A stretch of 64,000 nucleotides of DNA from assembly GCF_004634425.1 (NCBI RefSeq), contig NZ_SBJL01000004.1:310001-374000 (forward strand), read 5' to 3'. Position 1 is the first letter of the stretch. The number at the start of each line of letters is the position of its first letter. This DNA comes from Vitreimonas flagellata. Its GTDB lineage: Bacteria > Pseudomonadota > Alphaproteobacteria > Caulobacterales > Aquidulcibacteraceae. The position numbers and the translations under genes are program-made. Shown here piece by piece: positions 44,330 through 52,377 of this stretch. The notes beneath the pieces are model-generated. The model was not told the origin of the DNA. It did not search any database and saw only the letters and a list, made by a program, of their open reading frames with translations.

Positions 44330-45184
44330 ATGAAAAAGACTTTGCTCGCATTTGTAGCGCTCGCAGCACTCGCCGCGTGCGGCCAGCCGCAGCAGCAAAC
44401 GCCGGAAGCGCCTGCGGTGCAGCTCCATGCGCTCGATTGCGGCCGTATCTCGATCAGCGATGCGGGCATGTTCGCCGATGATGGTTCGCTCAATGGGCAA
44501 GCGCGCGAAGTCGTCGATCCGTGCTTCCTCATCCGTCACCCCGATGGCGATCTGTTGTGGGATGCGGGGTTGCCCGACGGCGTCGCCGATGCGCCGGAGG
44601 GCCGTGTCGTCAACGGGCCATTTACGCTGCGCGTCACCAATCGCCTCGCCGATCAACTCGCGCAATTGCAGTTGACGCCCGCCGACATCGAGTTCGTCTC
44701 GATCTCGCACAGCCATTTCGATCACGTCGGCAACGCTGCTCTGTTCACCAGCTCCACCTGGCTGCTGGACGCGGACGAGCGCACTTGGATGTTCCGGCAG
44801 GAAGCGCGCGCTGCTGAAGAATTTGCGCTGATCGCGCCGATCGAGAACGCGCCGACGCGCACGCTTGAAGGCGACGGCGACACCGACGTCTTTGGCGACG
44901 GTTCAGTCACCATCATCCAAACGCCCGGCCACACGCCCGGCCACAATATCTTGCTCGTGCGCTTGCCAAATTCCGGCCCCGTTCTGCTCACCGGCGATAT
45001 GTGGCACATGAGCGAAAGCCGCGAGCGCCGTTTGGTGCCGGCGTTCAACGTCGACCGCGCGCAAACGCTCGCCTCGATGGATAAGATCGAAGCACTCGCC
45101 GCCGAAACGGGCGCACGCATCGTGCGCCAGCATGTGGCGGAGGATTTCGAGGCGCTGCCAGTGTTCCCGGCCGCGCTCAACTAA
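44330..45184 (+). CDS. N-acyl-homoserine-lactonase-like MBL-fold lipoprotein
   Basis: A ~284-residue lipoprotein (lipobox LAAC, Cys about residue 18) with an active metallo-beta-lactamase fold. The metal motif SISHSHFDHVGN is complete, unlike the degenerate MBL gene at 7921. The later GHTPGHN, LTGDMWHMSE and IVRQHV supply the other ligands. The order matches the AHL-lactonase (AttM/AiiB) group, so the substrate may be lactones, but lipid anchoring outside the cytoplasm is unusual for these. The ATG at 44330 follows GGGGAGAG; an upstream ATG at 44300 is less likely. Confidence 0.87.
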   Translation: MKKTLLAFVALAALAACGQPQQQTPEAPAVQLHALDCGRISISDAGMFADDGSLNGQAREVVDPCFLIRHPDGDLLWDAGLPDGVADAPEGRVVNGPFTLRVTNRLADQLAQLQLTPADIEFVSISHSHFDHVGNAALFTSSTWLLDADERTWMFRQEARAAEEFALIAPIENAPTRTLEGDGDTDVFGDGSVTIIQTPGHTPGHNILLVRLPNSGPVLLTGDMWHMSESRERRLVPAFNVDRAQTLASMDKIEALAAETGARIVRQHVAEDFEALPVFPAALN

Positions 45185-45203
45185 GGCGCATTAACGCAGA
45201 CAA

Positions 45204-45243
45204 GGGCGTGCTTTTCGCAGTCGCAACAACGCGAAAGCACGCC
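45204..45243 (+). terminator. putative hairpin terminator
   Basis: Arms GGCGTGCTTTTCGC and GCGAAAGCACGCC (one-base difference) 20-59 nt after the lactonase-like stop. No U-run follows, so termination is uncertain. Confidence 0.35.
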
Positions 45244-45328
45244 TCGCGCGTGCAAAACCTTTGCATTCCGCACTTTCAGCCCGAACACTAAGCGATCTTT
45301 GAACATGGCCTCGTGAGGAGGGCTGCTC

Positions 45329-46567
45329 ATGCCGATGACCATTGATTACGCGGTCGCCCAGGATTGGGTGCTCCGCATTGGCGGCGCGATCATTATTCTG
45401 ATCGTCGCGCATTTCGCGGCGAAAGCCGTGAAATGGACGATCGCGAAAGGTGTCGATCGCCTGCCGTTCTTTGCGCGCCGCGATGGTGCAAGCCCATCGA
45501 CTGCAAAGCCGATGGTCGATGTCGGCGAGCGCGTCGGCGAAGTCGGCTATTGGCTGGTTTGGCTCTTGGGCTTCATGGCCGCGCTTACGGTGCTGCGTCT
45601 CGAAGCCGTGGTCACACCGCTCTATGACATGGTGCGCGGCTTCCTGAATTATCTGCCGGCCGTCGTCGGCGCAGCGCTCATCTTCTTCATCGGCTTCGTG
45701 TTGGCGACGATCGTGCGCCGCATGGTCGAAGCCGCGGTCGAAGCAATGGAGCTCGATCGGCGCCTGGTCGACGCCGGCCTCACGCACACGCCGCGCGGCC
45801 CCGGTCTCGCACGTCTGCTGGGCATCCTCACCTTCACTTTGATTATCATTCCCGTGGCGATCGCGGCGCTCGATATCCTCGACATCAGCGCCATCTCCGA
45901 TCCAGCCACGGCGATGCTCAACAACATCCTGATGACGATCCCACGCGTGATCGGCGCAGCACTCATCATCTTCATTGCCTACGTCATCGGCCGCTGGGTG
46001 ATGACGCTGACGGAAGAGGGCCTGAAATCGATCGGCTTCGACGACATCATCAATTCCATCGCGAACGCTGAGCCGGTGCGTGTCGGCCGTGAGCGCATGG
46101 ATCTGACGCCGGGCGTCGACACGGCACGCTTCAGCGCGTTCCCGCCGTCGCGCATGATCGGCCTCGCGGTGCTGATCGGCATCGTGTTGTTCGCCGCAGT
46201 CGAGGCGGCGCGCATGCTGGAGTTTGGCGCGATGGCGGCGATGCTGGCCGAAGTGCTGACCTTGGCGACGCGCGTGCTGTTCGGCGCCGTCATCATCGCG
46301 CTTGGCATCTTGCTGGCCAACATCCTAGCGGCGGCCTCCGCCAAGGAAGGCAAGCCCTCGTCGGAGATCATCTCGACCTTGGTGCGCTGGGGCGTCATCG
46401 CCTTGGCGACGGCGGTCGGCCTGCGCTTCATGGGCTTGGCCAACGACATCATCGTCCTGGCCTTCGGCTTGATCCTCGGGTCCGTCGCCGTGGCTGTCGC
46501 CATTGCCTTCGGGATCGGTGGGCGGGATGCGGCCAAGAAACTGCTGGACCGCTGGTCTGGCCGCTAA
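45329..46567 (+). CDS. TM-helix repeat protein (mechanosensitive-channel-like)
   Basis: A 412-residue integral membrane protein with about nine hydrophobic helices. It contains repeated units of the conserved TM helix found in small mechanosensitive channel relatives: FLNYLPAVVGAALIFFIGFVLATIVRRM and MLNNILMTIPRVIGAALIIFIAYVIGRWV. The similar LNxLP/PxVxGAALIxFIxYxxxR pattern recurs later. It likely forms a channel, but gating and substrate are unknown. It ends at a strong intrinsic terminator. Confidence 0.85.
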   Translation: MPMTIDYAVAQDWVLRIGGAIIILIVAHFAAKAVKWTIAKGVDRLPFFARRDGASPSTAKPMVDVGERVGEVGYWLVWLLGFMAALTVLRLEAVVTPLYDMVRGFLNYLPAVVGAALIFFIGFVLATIVRRMVEAAVEAMELDRRLVDAGLTHTPRGPGLARLLGILTFTLIIIPVAIAALDILDISAISDPATAMLNNILMTIPRVIGAALIIFIAYVIGRWVMTLTEEGLKSIGFDDIINSIANAEPVRVGRERMDLTPGVDTARFSAFPPSRMIGLAVLIGIVLFAAVEAARMLEFGAMAAMLAEVLTLATRVLFGAVIIALGILLANILAAASAKEGKPSSEIISTLVRWGVIALATAVGLRFMGLANDIIVLAFGLILGSVAVAVAIAFGIGGRDAAKKLLDRWSGR

Positions 46568-46591
46568 CCACTCAAAACTCCGAATGAAAAC

Positions 46592-46621
46592 AAAGGGCCG
46601 TCCCTGATGGGCGGCCCTTTT
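46592..46621 (+). terminator. intrinsic terminator of the TM-helix channel gene
   Basis: A 12-bp stem (AAAGGGCCGTCC facing GGGCGGCCCTTT, one G-T pair) with a 5-nt loop and a TTTT tract, 25 nt after the stop. Confidence 0.92.
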
Positions 46622-46640
46622 CCATTGGTCGCCATCGTAG

Positions 46641-46669
46641 TTGACATCCAATAAAGGGTTGTGTATAGA
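46641..46669 (+). promoter_or_regulatory. consensus sigma-70 promoter of the XRE gene
   Basis: Perfect -35 box TTGACA (46641-46646), a 17-nt spacer and -10 box TATAGA (46664-46669). The expected transcription start is near 46676, only ~4 nt before the ATG at 46680, so the mRNA would be nearly leaderless. An 8-bp inverted repeat surrounds the -10 and start codon (TTGTGTAT 46659-46666 with ATACACAA 46686-46693), a probable operator. Confidence 0.85.
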
Positions 46670-46679
46670 CAATATAACA

Positions 46680-46922
46680 ATGGCAATACACAATAGAATA
46701 TCAGTTTTCCGCGCAGAGCACGGCATGAGTCGCAAGGACTTGGCTGAGGCAATTGGCGTGAACCCACAGACCGTTGGCTACCTCGAACGCGGCGATTACG
46801 CCCCCTCTGTCGAGTTGGCCCTGAAGATCGCGGGCGTCTTTAGCGCGCCCGTCGAGATGGTGTTCTCGCTAAAGCCGTTTCCGAGCTTGGCGCAGAGCAT
46901 GCGCAACAAGGGAGAGGATTGA
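46680..46922 (+). CDS. XRE-family HTH transcriptional regulator
   Basis: An 80-residue Cro/C1-type HTH protein. The helix-turn-helix is SRKDLAEAIGVNPQTVGYLERGDYAPSVELALKIAGVFS. It matches small regulators (YozG-like) that commonly precede a membrane protein gene of the DUF2178/DUF3169 type, as here. The stop TGA directly abuts the ATG of the next gene. Autoregulation is likely because inverted repeats straddle the promoter. Confidence 0.92.
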   Translation: MAIHNRISVFRAEHGMSRKDLAEAIGVNPQTVGYLERGDYAPSVELALKIAGVFSAPVEMVFSLKPFPSLAQSMRNKGED

Positions 46923-47414
46923 ATGTACGTCCGCACGCGTCGTCGCCCGATGGGCAGCGCCATGTCGCCGCGGCTCGCTCGCGGCCTGTTTATCGCGCTT
47001 TACACGCTTTATCCGATTGGCTGCATTCTTCAGCTCGGGCCCGATGCGGGCGATGAATTGCCAATCACGAGCATTGTCGGCCTGCTGATGGTCGCGTTCG
47101 CGATGCTCGCCTTTGCGATCCTCGCGGGCTCGAGTTTCCAACGCCAAGCGCAGGAACCGGACGCCAAGCTTGATGAGCGGGAACTGGCGCAGCGTAATCG
47201 CGCAACCTACCGCGCGTTTTCGCTTTTCGCCTCTTTGGTGGCCCTCGGGCTTTTGTACATGAACCTGCGCTTGGATTTCATCGATCGTTTCGATCTCTGG
47301 GCGCCGGTCACGCCAGAGCACTGGAACGCGTTGTTCTGGGGTGCGATTATCCTCAGCCTCACTTTGCCGGCCGCGTTTTTGGCATGGGAGCAGGAGCCGC
47401 CGCTGGAGGATTAA
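46923..47414 (+). CDS. four-helix membrane protein linked to the XRE regulator
   Basis: A 163-residue membrane protein with four predicted helices (about residues 22-42, 50-72, 100-120 and 133-155) and a cytosolic loop after helix 2 carrying [17 protein letters not shown]. The layout LDEREL-x-x-R-x-x-A is typical of uncharacterised proteins paired with XRE regulators (DUF2178-like). Its gene begins one base after the XRE stop, so the two are cotranslated. Possible role: a membrane sensor or target of the regulator; unproven. Confidence 0.72.
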   Translation: MYVRTRRRPMGSAMSPRLARGLFIALYTLYPIGCILQLGPDAGDELPITSIVGLLMVAFAMLAFAILAGSSFQRQAQEPDAKLDERELAQRNRATYRAFSLFASLVALGLLYMNLRLDFIDRFDLWAPVTPEHWNALFWGAIILSLTLPAAFLAWEQEPPLED

Positions 47415-47463
47415 CCTCACGCATTTGCAACGGCGGGCGGGCTTTGCTATTTCCCTGCCGCCC

Positions 47464-47534
47464 GCCGAGGAGCGTTGCGACGGCAAGCTTTGCCGCCAGG
47501 CTCGACGGGTTTCCCACTTGGAAAACGACGCTCG
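47464..47534 (+). promoter_or_regulatory. SAH riboswitch
   Basis: The leader of ahcY matches the S-adenosylhomocysteine riboswitch core: GAGGAGCGTTGCGACGG, then GCCAGGCTCG, then AACGACGCTC, in order and spacing. The aptamer lies 24 nt before the start codon, with the GAAGGAGG ribosome site in between. This class is known to turn on ahcY when SAH accumulates. The upstream GGCGGGC/GCCCGCC hairpin (47434-47467) may belong to the leader. Confidence 0.9.
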
Positions 47535-47557
47535 CCGCTTTCGAAGGAGGGCGCGCG

Positions 47558-48955
47558 ATGAGCGCAACAGATTACGTCGTAAAGGACCTGAGCCTTGCCG
47601 CCTGGGGCCGCAAGGAAATCGAAATCGCCGAAACCGAAATGCCGGGCCTCATGGCTATTCGCGCCGAATATGGCCCGAAGCAGCCGCTGAAGGGCGCGCG
47701 CATCGCCGGATCGCTGCACATGACCATCCAAACCGCGGTGCTGATCGAGACGCTGCAAGCGCTCGGCGCCGAAGTGCGCTGGGCCTCGTGCAACATCTTC
47801 TCGACACAAGACCACGCCGCCGCCGCGATCGCCGCCAAGGGCACGCCGGTGTTCGCGGTGAAGGGCGAGACGCTCGAAGAATATTGGGACTACGCCCACC
47901 GCATCTTCGAATGGCCGAACGGCGAATACGCCAACATGATCCTCGACGACGGCGGCGACGCCACCTTGCTCTGCGTGCTCGGCCCGAAGGCGGAGCAGGA
48001 CCAAGACTTCCTTGAACATCATTCGAACGAAGAAGAGCAAGCGCTCTTCGCGATGATCAAGAAGTATTGCAAGGAAAAGCCGGGCTTCTATTCGGCCATC
48101 CGCAACAGCGTGAAGGGCGTCTCGGAAGAGACGACCACAGGCGTGCACCGCCTCTACGAAATGGCCAAGAAGGGCGAACTGCCGTTCCCGGCCATCAACG
48201 TGAACGACAGCGTCACCAAGTCGAAGTTCGACAACCTCTATGGCTGCCGTGAATCGCTGGTCGACGCGATCCGCCGCGGCACGGACGTCATGCTCTCGGG
48301 CAAGGTCGCGGTTGTTGCTGGTTACGGCGATGTGGGTAAAGGCTCTGCCGCGTCGCTGCGCCAAGGCGGCGCGCGCGTGATGGTCACGGAAGTCGATCCG
48401 ATCTGCGCGTTGCAGGCGGCGATGGAAGGCTACCAGGTCGTGACCATGGAAGATGCGGCGCCCACCGCCGACATCTTCGTCACCGCAACCGGCAACAAAG
48501 ACGTCATCACCGTCGATCACATGCGGGCGATGAAAAACAACGCCATCGTCTGCAATATCGGCCACTTCGACGCCGAAATTCAGGTTGCTGGTCTGAAGAA
48601 TTTCAAGTGGGACGAGATCAAGCCGCAAGTCCACCACGTGGAATTCCCGGACGGCAAGAAGATCATTCTTCTGTCCGAAGGCCGCCTCGTGAACCTCGGC
48701 AACGCCACTGGCCACCCGAGCTTCGTCATGTCCGCCTCGTTCACGAACCAAACGCTGGCGCAGATCGAACTCTGGACCAACGGCAAGGCATACAAGAACG
48801 AAGTCTATACGCTGCCGAAGCACCTCGATGAAAAGGTGGCCTTCCTCCACCTCGAAAAGCTCGGCGCCAAATTGACGAAAATGTCGAAGGGCCAAGCCGA
48901 TTATATCGGCGTCTCCACCGAAGGCCCGTTCAAGCCGGACCATTATCGCTACTAA
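47558..48955 (+). CDS. ahcY: S-adenosylhomocysteine hydrolase (adenosylhomocysteinase)
   Basis: A 465-residue NAD-dependent enzyme that splits SAH to homocysteine and adenosine, keeping methylation going. Conserved regions include [33 protein letters not shown], the NAD-binding [32 protein letters not shown] and the C-terminal KADYIGVS-like [20 protein letters not shown]. The ATG at 47558 follows GAAGGAGG. Regulated by the SAH riboswitch directly upstream. Confidence 0.99.
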   Translation: MSATDYVVKDLSLAAWGRKEIEIAETEMPGLMAIRAEYGPKQPLKGARIAGSLHMTIQTAVLIETLQALGAEVRWASCNIFSTQDHAAAAIAAKGTPVFAVKGETLEEYWDYAHRIFEWPNGEYANMILDDGGDATLLCVLGPKAEQDQDFLEHHSNEEEQALFAMIKKYCKEKPGFYSAIRNSVKGVSEETTTGVHRLYEMAKKGELPFPAINVNDSVTKSKFDNLYGCRESLVDAIRRGTDVMLSGKVAVVAGYGDVGKGSAASLRQGGARVMVTEVDPICALQAAMEGYQVVTMEDAAPTADIFVTATGNKDVITVDHMRAMKNNAIVCNIGHFDAEIQVAGLKNFKWDEIKPQVHHVEFPDGKKIILLSEGRLVNLGNATGHPSFVMSASFTNQTLAQIELWTNGKAYKNEVYTLPKHLDEKVAFLHLEKLGAKLTKMSKGQADYIGVSTEGPFKPDHYRY

Positions 48956-48960
48956 GTCTT

Positions 48961-49072
48961 CGTCATTCCGGGGCGGTCTTGCGCAGCAAGAGCGAACCCG
49001 GAATCCAGGGCGGCCGCTCCGTTGTTTGCCCTGGATTCCGGGCTCTTCGCTTCGCGAAGCCCCGGAATGACG
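48961..49072. repeat. nested palindromic intergenic element
   Basis: A 112-nt dyad between ahcY and the anti-sigma gene. Outer arms CGTCATTCCGGGGC (48961-48974) and GCCCCGGAATGACG (49059-49072) match perfectly. Inner arms CCCGGAATCCAGGGC (48997-49011) and GCCCTGGATTCCGGG (49028-49042) match perfectly. The middle segments also pair partly. This CGTCATTCCGGGG type of element is widespread in alphaproteobacterial intergenic DNA, and here it may also terminate both flanking convergent transcripts. Confidence 0.9.
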
Positions 49073-49089
49073 AGGCGTGCGGCGCGCGC

Positions 49090-49779
49090 TTATTCCCAGC
49101 CCGCGTCGCGTGCTTGCGTTTCGCCGGCCGCATCGAGCGGCTCCCCGACGATTATCGCATCGACGGCGCTCAAGATTTGCTCTGACGCCGCCGCTTGGCG
49201 CACTTCGCCGCCGCCCGCGCCAGCGACGGTCATCGCCACGTTCCAAGCATCTCCTTCGCGGCACGCCAGGCCAGCTGTGCCGCCCTCGGTGAGATCGAAC
49301 GTGCGGCAATAGCGGCCGTCCGCATCGCGGAAGCTTAAGCCGATCCGCACAGCGCCGGCCTCATCCGAAGCCAGCTGCGTCTGCAATGCGTCCGCCAGCG
49401 CGCCGCGTGCAATCAAGCCGCCCTCGCTTGGCGCAATTAGCGGCGCTTGCGTGTTCATCACGCCAACGCCCACGAACAGCCCAAGCACAACACTCGCCGC
49501 CATCGCGCTCCATTCACGCACCGACCAGCGCGTCGCGCGCCGCTCGGCCAAATTCACCACCTCGGCCATGCGCGGCGCCGCCGCCAGCAACGAGGCCGGC
49601 ACCGGCTCATCCAGCACGCCATCAAACGCCGACGAAAGCCGTGTTCGCAAACGCTGATGCGCCGCCAGCTTCTCGCGCAGGCTCGCATCCTGGGCGAGCG
49701 CGGCCTCCACCTCGGCGCGTTCCGCACCGCTCAATTCGCCATCGGCGAACGCCATCAATCTTTCATCGTCGACGCTCAT
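49090..49779 (-). CDS. anti-sigma factor of the ECF system
   Basis: A 229-residue membrane anti-sigma factor. The N-terminal anti-sigma domain is DDERLMAFADGELSGAERAEVEAAL with no HxxxCxxC zinc motif. A single transmembrane helix (about residues 91-108, MAASVVLGLFVGVGVM) separates it from a periplasmic domain ending SEQILSAVDAIIVGE. It should hold the adjacent ECF sigma factor until a periplasmic signal releases it. The start overlaps the sigma gene stop by 4 nt. Longer in-frame starts run into the sigma gene and are rejected. Confidence 0.82.
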   Translation of the reverse strand: MSVDDERLMAFADGELSGAERAEVEAALAQDASLREKLAAHQRLRTRLSSAFDGVLDEPVPASLLAAAPRMAEVVNLAERRATRWSVREWSAMAASVVLGLFVGVGVMNTQAPLIAPSEGGLIARGALADALQTQLASDEAGAVRIGLSFRDADGRYCRTFDLTEGGTAGLACREGDAWNVAMTVAGAGGGEVRQAAASEQILSAVDAIIVGEPLDAAGETQARDAGWE

Positions 49780-50285
49780 GACGCGCCTCCTAACATGACC
49801 TGCAGCGCCTCGCGTCCGCGCGCCAAGCGGCTGGTCAGCGTGCCGATCGGCACACCCAGTGCGTCGGCGGCTTCGCGATAGGCGAGACCCTCCACACACA
49901 CGAGCGCCACCGCCTCGCGCTGCTCGTCCGGCAGCTTGCGCATCGCGCTCCAAACATCGTCGGCTTCCAACTTGGCGTGCATCTCGGCCTCGCCATCATT
50001 GCCGACCTGTTCGCCGAGCTCGGCCGGTGCGAACACCTTGCCGCGCCGCGTCCGTGAGCGCGCTTCGTCGATCCACGCATTGCGCACAATGCTAAAGAGC
50101 CACGAATCCAGCCGCGTGCCGGTCTGATATTGATCCATCCGCATCAAGGCGCGCTCCACCGCGATCTGTACGATGTCGTCCGCGTCCGCCATTTGCCCCG
50201 TGAGGGCGCGTGCGAAGCGCCGCAGGCGCGGCAACATCGCAACGATGTCTGAGCGGGTTTGGTCGGCGGCGCTCGTCATCTTCAC
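49776..50285 (-). CDS. ECF-family RNA polymerase sigma factor
   Basis: A 169-residue ECF sigma factor. Region 2 shows LRRFARALTGQMADADDIVQIAVERALMRMDQYQTGTRLDSWLFSIVRNAWIDEAR; region 4 shows LPDEQREAVALVCVEGLAYREAADALGVPIGTLTSRLARGREAL. It is the first gene of the sigma/anti-sigma operon and is divergent from the S8 protease gene, which is its likely target. Alternative start 6 nt downstream (ATG 50279). Confidence 0.95.
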   Translation of the reverse strand: MKMTSAADQTRSDIVAMLPRLRRFARALTGQMADADDIVQIAVERALMRMDQYQTGTRLDSWLFSIVRNAWIDEARSRTRRGKVFAPAELGEQVGNDGEAEMHAKLEADDVWSAMRKLPDEQREAVALVCVEGLAYREAADALGVPIGTLTSRLARGREALQVMLGGAS

Positions 50286-50377
50286 TGGATCAAACGACTG
50301 GGACGGGCGGTTTCTTCCGCGGAAAATCGCTTCATAGTGGAAGGGACGAAAATAACAGGGTCAATCGTTCTGCGAAC

Positions 50378-51538
50378 ATGAAGCGTGCTTTCGCCCTTTT
50401 GTTCCTGATCAGCGCCCTGGCCGCGGCTCCCGCCGCGCGGGCGCAATTGGGCGTGCCGCTGCCAGAGGTCCCAGCGGTGGGCGAGGTGCTGGGCCGGACC
50501 CGCGACACGCTGGAGCGCCCACTACAAGATGTCCGACGCCTGCAGATCCGCGATCTCCTGCGCACGCATCGCCGCGAGCTGGAAGCCGATCCGGCCGGCC
50601 AGCCGATCGTCCGCAGCCAAATCCTCGCGCTCGGCATGAGCAATACCGCGCTCGAGGCGGCGCGCGCGCAAGGGTTCGAAATCGTCCGCACCGACCCGAT
50701 CGATGAGGCGACCAGCATGGTCACGCTGCGTACGCCGCAGGGTATGTCGACGCGCCGCGCACTGCGGCGCCTGCGCGAAACCGTTCCAAACGGCACGTAT
50801 GATTTCGACCACCTCCATCTCGAAAGCGGCGCGGCGCTTACGCTGCCGACGTTCGCGCAGAGTGGCGCCGCTTCCGCGGGCCCACGCGTCGGCCTGATCG
50901 ATAGCGGCGTCGGCGCCAATGTCGCCGCGCAACGCGCGTTCGCGAGCAATGCCCCGGTCGTCGGCCCCCACGGAACCAATGTCGCAGCCCTCATAAGTAG
51001 CGCAGCGCCGGGCGCGCGCATCTATGCCGCGGACATCTTCGGAGGCGCGCCAACCGGCGGCGCCTCTTCGGCGTTGGCGCGCGCCCTGGGCTGGCTCGCG
51101 CAAGAGAACGTCGCCGTGATCAATGTGAGTCTCGTCGGCCCACGCAATCGCGTGGTGGAAGCCGTGATCGCGCGCATGGTCGCGCGCGGCTTCATTATCG
51201 TCGCCGCTGTTGGCAATGACGGCCCGGCCGCAGCGCCGCTTTTTCCTGCGTCATACGAGGGCGTCGTTGGTGTCACCGGCGTTGATGCGCGTGATCGTGT
51301 GCTCATTGAAGCAGGGCGGGGCGCACAGGTGGATTTCGCAGCGCTCGGCGTGCACGGGCGCACACGTGGAACCTCGTATGCCGCACCTATCATCGCCGCG
51401 CGTCTTGCCACACAACTCGCTGCGCCCAACGTGACGAACGCGCAAAACGTGGTGAACGCGATGCGCACCCAAGCGCGTGATCTCGGCGCGCGCGGGCGTG
51501 ACGATGTGTATGGTTACGGCCTCATCGCTGCGCCCTGA
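50378..51538 (+). CDS. S8 (subtilisin-like) serine peptidase, exported
   Basis: A 386-residue exported protease. The signal peptide spans residues ~1-22 (cleavage after ARA). The catalytic triad is Asp175 (GLIDSGV), His198 (GPHGTNVAALI) and Ser333 (GTSYAAPIIAA), with oxyanion Asn280 (VGNDGPA). An N-terminal ~150-residue prodomain-like region precedes the catalytic core. It is divergent from the ECF sigma/anti-sigma operon across a 92-nt shared promoter region, suggesting it belongs to the envelope-stress regulon. Confidence 0.92.
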   Translation: MKRAFALLFLISALAAAPAARAQLGVPLPEVPAVGEVLGRTRDTLERPLQDVRRLQIRDLLRTHRRELEADPAGQPIVRSQILALGMSNTALEAARAQGFEIVRTDPIDEATSMVTLRTPQGMSTRRALRRLRETVPNGTYDFDHLHLESGAALTLPTFAQSGAASAGPRVGLIDSGVGANVAAQRAFASNAPVVGPHGTNVAALISSAAPGARIYAADIFGGAPTGGASSALARALGWLAQENVAVINVSLVGPRNRVVEAVIARMVARGFIIVAAVGNDGPAAAPLFPASYEGVVGVTGVDARDRVLIEAGRGAQVDFAALGVHGRTRGTSYAAPIIAARLATQLAAPNVTNAQNVVNAMRTQARDLGARGRDDVYGYGLIAAP

Positions 51539-51636
51539 AAGCATTCTCGAAGAATTTTGGAAGAAACGCAGGTTCCCGTTCGTTGTCTCTTCGAAGCCGG
51601 CCTTCAGCACGGCGCCAACCCGAAGGAGACACCATC

Positions 51637-52272
51637 ATGAAGACGAAACTTCTGATCGCCACGACTGCCCTTGCCGCGATGCTCTGCGCCGCGCCCGCGT
51701 CCGCGCAAATTCTTGGCGGCGGCGGTTCCGTTGGCGGCGGCCTCGGCGGCACGATCAACAACACCACGGGCTCAATCGGCGGCTCCGTCAGCGGCGCCGG
51801 CGATCTGAGTGCCGATACAGGCGTCGTCGATCGCGCCACCCAACGCGCTGAACGCGAAACGCGTCGCGCCGCTCGTGAAGCCCGCCGCGCCGCACGCGCT
51901 GCTGAGGAACACGCGAGCCAGCCGCGCAGCGTTGATGCGGGCGGCGGCGGCGCGCTCGATGGCGCGTTGAGCGCCGGGCCGCTGTCGGCGCAAGGCAATG
52001 GCTCTGCCGAAGGCTCGGGCAGCGCTATGATCGACCCGGGCCCGACGGTGAATAGCGCCACGACCACGACGCGCACCGCCGCCAACCGCACCCGTGGCGC
52101 AGCCCAAGGCGCCGTCGAGCGCGCGCAAAGTGTATCACCCAACGTCTCTGCGACGGGTGGCGTAAGCGCCAATGGCTCGGCCTCGGCCGGCCGCACGCAA
52201 GCGAGCGATGCGCCCGCAGCTTCGGGCGACACAGATTCGGCCGACGATACCGTCACCAGTACTCCGGACTGA
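51637..52272 (+). CDS. secreted Gly/Ser/Ala-rich low-complexity protein
   Basis: A 211-residue protein with a signal peptide (residues ~1-23, ASA cleavage). The mature part begins QILGGGGSVGGGLGG and continues Gly/Asn/Ser-rich, with an Arg/Ala-rich coiled-coil-like stretch (AERETRRAAREARRAARAAEE) near residues 70-95. No domain recognised. It lies 98 nt downstream of the S8 protease on the same strand and could be a substrate or a co-regulated extracellular protein. The ATG at 51637 follows GAAGGAGAC. Confidence 0.78.
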   Translation: MKTKLLIATTALAAMLCAAPASAQILGGGGSVGGGLGGTINNTTGSIGGSVSGAGDLSADTGVVDRATQRAERETRRAAREARRAARAAEEHASQPRSVDAGGGGALDGALSAGPLSAQGNGSAEGSGSAMIDPGPTVNSATTTTRTAANRTRGAAQGAVERAQSVSPNVSATGGVSANGSASAGRTQASDAPAASGDTDSADDTVTSTPD

Positions 52273-52336
52273 CGCGTCGATCGAAAGAGCGGCGGCGCTT
52301 ACTCCCCCGCCCAAACGCGTCGCCGCTCGCCTAAGC

Positions 52337-52368
52337 AAGGCGCCGTTGCCCCCACCCAACGGCGCCTT
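52337..52368. terminator. bidirectional hairpin terminator
   Basis: A 12-bp perfect stem, AAGGCGCCGTTG (52337-52348) with CAACGGCGCCTT (52357-52368), and an 8-nt loop, in the gap between the convergent Gly-rich and Hsp20 genes. The U-tract is short on both strands. Confidence 0.7.
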
Positions 52369-52377
52369 CGCCTGCGT

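Noticed and set aside
47447-49309. 620-residue open frame antisense to ahcY
   Set aside because: It covers the riboswitch, ahcY and the palindrome in reverse, has no family match and is explained by the high-GC shadow effect.
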